Of a DNA stretch of 43,303 nt, positions 41,628 to 43,303 are shown piece by piece; position 1 is the first letter of the stretch; each line of letters starts with the position of its first letter. Source of the DNA: JBFJVZ01 sp041623895 (GTDB lineage Bacteria; Planctomycetota; Planctomycetia; Pirellulales; Pirellulaceae). The position numbers were made by a program, and so were the translations under genes. The notes beneath the pieces were generated by a model that was given only the letters and a program-made list of their open reading frames with translations, was not told the DNA's origin and made no database searches. The stretch lies in NCBI GenBank assembly GCA_041623895.1, contig JBFJVZ010000009.1, forward strand, positions 1-43,303, read 5' to 3'.

Positions 41628-42989
41628 ATGACCCGCGACTTCCACCCGCTCAACTCCCCATCTCCCGATCGTTCCAACGCCGCAGCTCCCCAGCGTCCGA
41701 TCTCCAAGAGGCTCCACCGGCGTCACCTGTTACGCGGCGCCGGCGCGGCTGTGATAGCGCTGCCGTTTTTGGAAGTCATGGGGCCGTCGCTCGGTCAACA
41801 AGTACTTGCCGCCGCGCCCAGCAACCCATCTCCCAAGCGGTTTGTCGCCATGTGTGCGACACTAGGCTTCCATGGACCATTTCTGTATCCAGAAAGTGAA
41901 GGCAACGAGTATCAACTCACGCCATATCTTTCCAAGCTCGCCGCGCATCGCGACCAGTTCACGGTCTTTTCGGGCCTTTGTCATCCCAACCAGCAAGGCA
42001 ATAACGGTCACGCATCGGAACTGACATGGCTGACATCGGCACAACGTCCCGGTTTGGCCGGATTCCGCAATACGGTTTCCCTGGATCAGCTGATCGCCCG
42101 GCAAATTGGCATTGAAACGCGTTATCCTTACCTGGCACTTTCCACCAGCGGGCGATCGATGTCCTGGACATCCAGCGGCGTCGAAATTCCCGGCATGACT
42201 TCACCTGCGAAACTTTTCAAGGCCTTGTTCATCGACGGGACAGAGGAGGAAGTTGCCAACGAGTTGAAGGGGCTGAAGCGGGGCCGCAGTATCTTGGACA
42301 CGGTAAGCGGCCGGGCAAAGAAACTGGAATCCAGGCTGAGTTCCCAAGATCGGCACAAGCTGGATGAATACTTGACTGCCGTTCGAGATCTGGAATCGCG
42401 TTTGCAGCAATCCGAAGGTTGGGTCAAACGGCCGAAACCGCATGTGGACGCAACACCACCGCAAGACGTGACCGACAAGAACGACGCAATCGCCAAGCAA
42501 CGATTGATGTACGACATGATCGCCTTGGCGCTGCAAACCGATTCAACGCGGACGATCACTTTCCAGTTGAGCGGCATGAATGCGGTTCCGGTGATTACCG
42601 GTGTCAGCAGCGACTGGCACGGACTCTCACACCACGGCAAGGACCCTGAGAAAATCGAAGAATTGAAAATCATCGAAGAAGCGGAATTTGCCGCTTTCAA
42701 CGAGTTCCTGACACGGATCCGCGGAATCGAAGAAAACGGAAAGTCGCTGCTCGATCACACGGCCGTTCTGTTCGGCTCCAATCTTGGAAATGCCAGCGCT
42801 CATGACTGGCACAATCTGCCGATCATCGTCGCCGGTGGTGGCTACAAACACGGGTCCTACGTCGCCCACGACGACAAAGACAACACGCCGCTGGCGAATC
42901 TGTTCGTGTCGTTGGCCCAGCGGATGGGAGTGGAAACCGATCACTTTGGCAGCAGCACGGCGGCGGGTATCCGCGGACTGGATGCCTGA
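41628..42989 (+). CDS. Tat-exported DUF1552 protein
   Basis: About 453 aa from ATG 41628. The signal RLHRRHLLRGAGAAVIALPFLEV has the twin Arg and short hydrophobic core of Tat substrates, suggesting that it folds, perhaps with a cofactor, before export. The body matches DUF1552: FVAMCATLGFHGPFLYPE, FSGLCHPNQQGNNGHASELTWLT, then TITFQLSGMN, DWHGLSHHG and FGSNLGNASAHDWHNLPIIVAGG. The many conserved His/Asp/Asn residues suggest a metal site, but no activity is established. It lies 153 bases after the DUF1592-type gene and is the usual partner of that protein. Confidence 0.92.
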   Translation: MTRDFHPLNSPSPDRSNAAAPQRPISKRLHRRHLLRGAGAAVIALPFLEVMGPSLGQQVLAAAPSNPSPKRFVAMCATLGFHGPFLYPESEGNEYQLTPYLSKLAAHRDQFTVFSGLCHPNQQGNNGHASELTWLTSAQRPGLAGFRNTVSLDQLIARQIGIETRYPYLALSTSGRSMSWTSSGVEIPGMTSPAKLFKALFIDGTEEEVANELKGLKRGRSILDTVSGRAKKLESRLSSQDRHKLDEYLTAVRDLESRLQQSEGWVKRPKPHVDATPPQDVTDKNDAIAKQRLMYDMIALALQTDSTRTITFQLSGMNAVPVITGVSSDWHGLSHHGKDPEKIEELKIIEEAEFAAFNEFLTRIRGIEENGKSLLDHTAVLFGSNLGNASAHDWHNLPIIVAGGGYKHGSYVAHDDKDNTPLANLFVSLAQRMGVETDHFGSSTAAGIRGLDA

Positions 42990-43009
42990 TTTCACCAATG
43001 ATGCACTCG

Positions 43010-43076
43010 TTTTCGTAGGCCAGGACGAAACAACCAGTCCTGGCAACAGCATCGCCAAGTTTTCGTAGGCCAGGAC
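43010..43076. repeat. Direct repeat of the GTAGGCCAGGAC core
   Basis: TTTTCGTAGGCCAGGAC occurs at 43010-43026 and again, identical, at 43060-43076, 50 bases apart. An AGTCCTGGC half-arm (43036-43044) lies between them. This is the same core as the inverted repeat at 14376-14427, here as a degraded or nested copy. Confidence 0.7.
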
Positions 43077-43201
43077 CTGGAGAGTGTCCGGCTTGAGAAG
43101 CAATCTAAGGCTGGCTTTTTTGATGAGTTACGGTGGTTGTAGGCATCGACGGTTTCGTTCGTCACAACCGGACGACAACTGCGTAGCAGTGGCAGCGTAG
43201 A

Positions 43202-43250
43202 GCCTGGGGTCAGGATTGCTCGTCTGAGCGAGCATTCCGCAGCCCCAGGC
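43202..43250. repeat. Nested hairpin element near the window end
   Basis: GCCTGGGG (43202-43209) pairs with CCCCAGGC (43243-43250), and inside it TGCTCG (43217-43222) pairs with CGAGCA (43229-43234). The region 42990-43303 after the last gene holds only this and the GTAGGCCAGGAC repeats. The inner GCTCGTC/TGAGCGAG pattern recalls 27034-27084. Confidence 0.55.
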
Positions 43251-43303
43251 ATCGTCATTTCCAACCCGATTTTCCCCGCGGCGATTTGGCGGCCTAGCCG
43301 CCA

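Overview
The window looks like chromosomal DNA of a planctomycete, most likely a Pirellulaceae relative (Rhodopirellula-like). The support is gene content. There are five sulfatase-superfamily genes (six catalytic domains) in 43 kb. A cytochrome-c/DUF1592-type protein sits beside a DUF1552 protein. A giant Ser/Thr kinase carries TIGR03067-like and DUF1559-like modules and lies divergent to an ECF sigma factor. There is also a dockerin protein with a LEPR-XLL-like N-terminus, and Tat-type signals on secreted enzymes. No rRNA, tRNA, CRISPR array, transposase or phage gene was seen. Assignments rest on reading protein motifs by eye; no database search was possible.

Layout. 1-3.1 kb: NAD synthetase (nadE) and a Tat-exported hydroxypyruvate-isomerase-like protein, both on the minus strand. 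3.3-5.8 kb: a DUF2461 protein overlapping a membrane-anchored alkaline-phosphatase-superfamily enzyme. 6.1-9.3 kb, minus strand: a CehA/McbA-type metallohydrolase and a sulfatase. 9.4-14.1 kb: a ceramidase-like protein, then a tightly coupled pair made of a caspase-like/PDZ protein and a HEAT-repeat/DUF900 hydrolase. 14.1-15.5 kb: two kinds of palindromic repeat and the dockerin protein. 15.8-18.7 kb: one ORF carrying two different complete sulfatases. 19.0-21.6 kb: a three-gene cassette of HPr-kinase-like protein, PqqD-like protein with a signal and a (GGQGS)n tail, and nucleotidyltransferase. 21.9-27.0 kb: a sulfatase ending in a VHL-beta-like domain, a truncated FG-GAP gene, an isoaspartyl peptidase/asparaginase, and a sulfatase with an unusual active-site motif. 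27.2-31.3 kb: a UMF1-type MFS transporter, a cytochrome c lipoprotein, a CNNM-type protein, and an HPF-like protein with a novel C-terminus. 31.4-34.9 kb: a second ceramidase-like gene coupled to a HEAT-like secreted protein, then a small membrane protein. 35.2-43.0 kb: ECF sigma, giant kinase, DUF1592-type cytochrome and DUF1552 protein.

How it fits together. Most of the window is secreted degradative capacity for sulfated polymers. The double sulfatase combines an iduronate-2-sulfatase-like and a sulfamidase-like domain, which suggests heparan-type or similarly N- and O-sulfated glycans. The best candidate for an undescribed system is the cassette at 18990-21630. There a kinase homologous to those that phosphorylate peptide substrates sits next to a secreted protein that carries its own PqqD recognition domain and a serine-bearing Gly/Gln tail ending in Ser. 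A nucleotidyltransferase follows. The cassette is preceded by a cluster of TTGAC half-sites.
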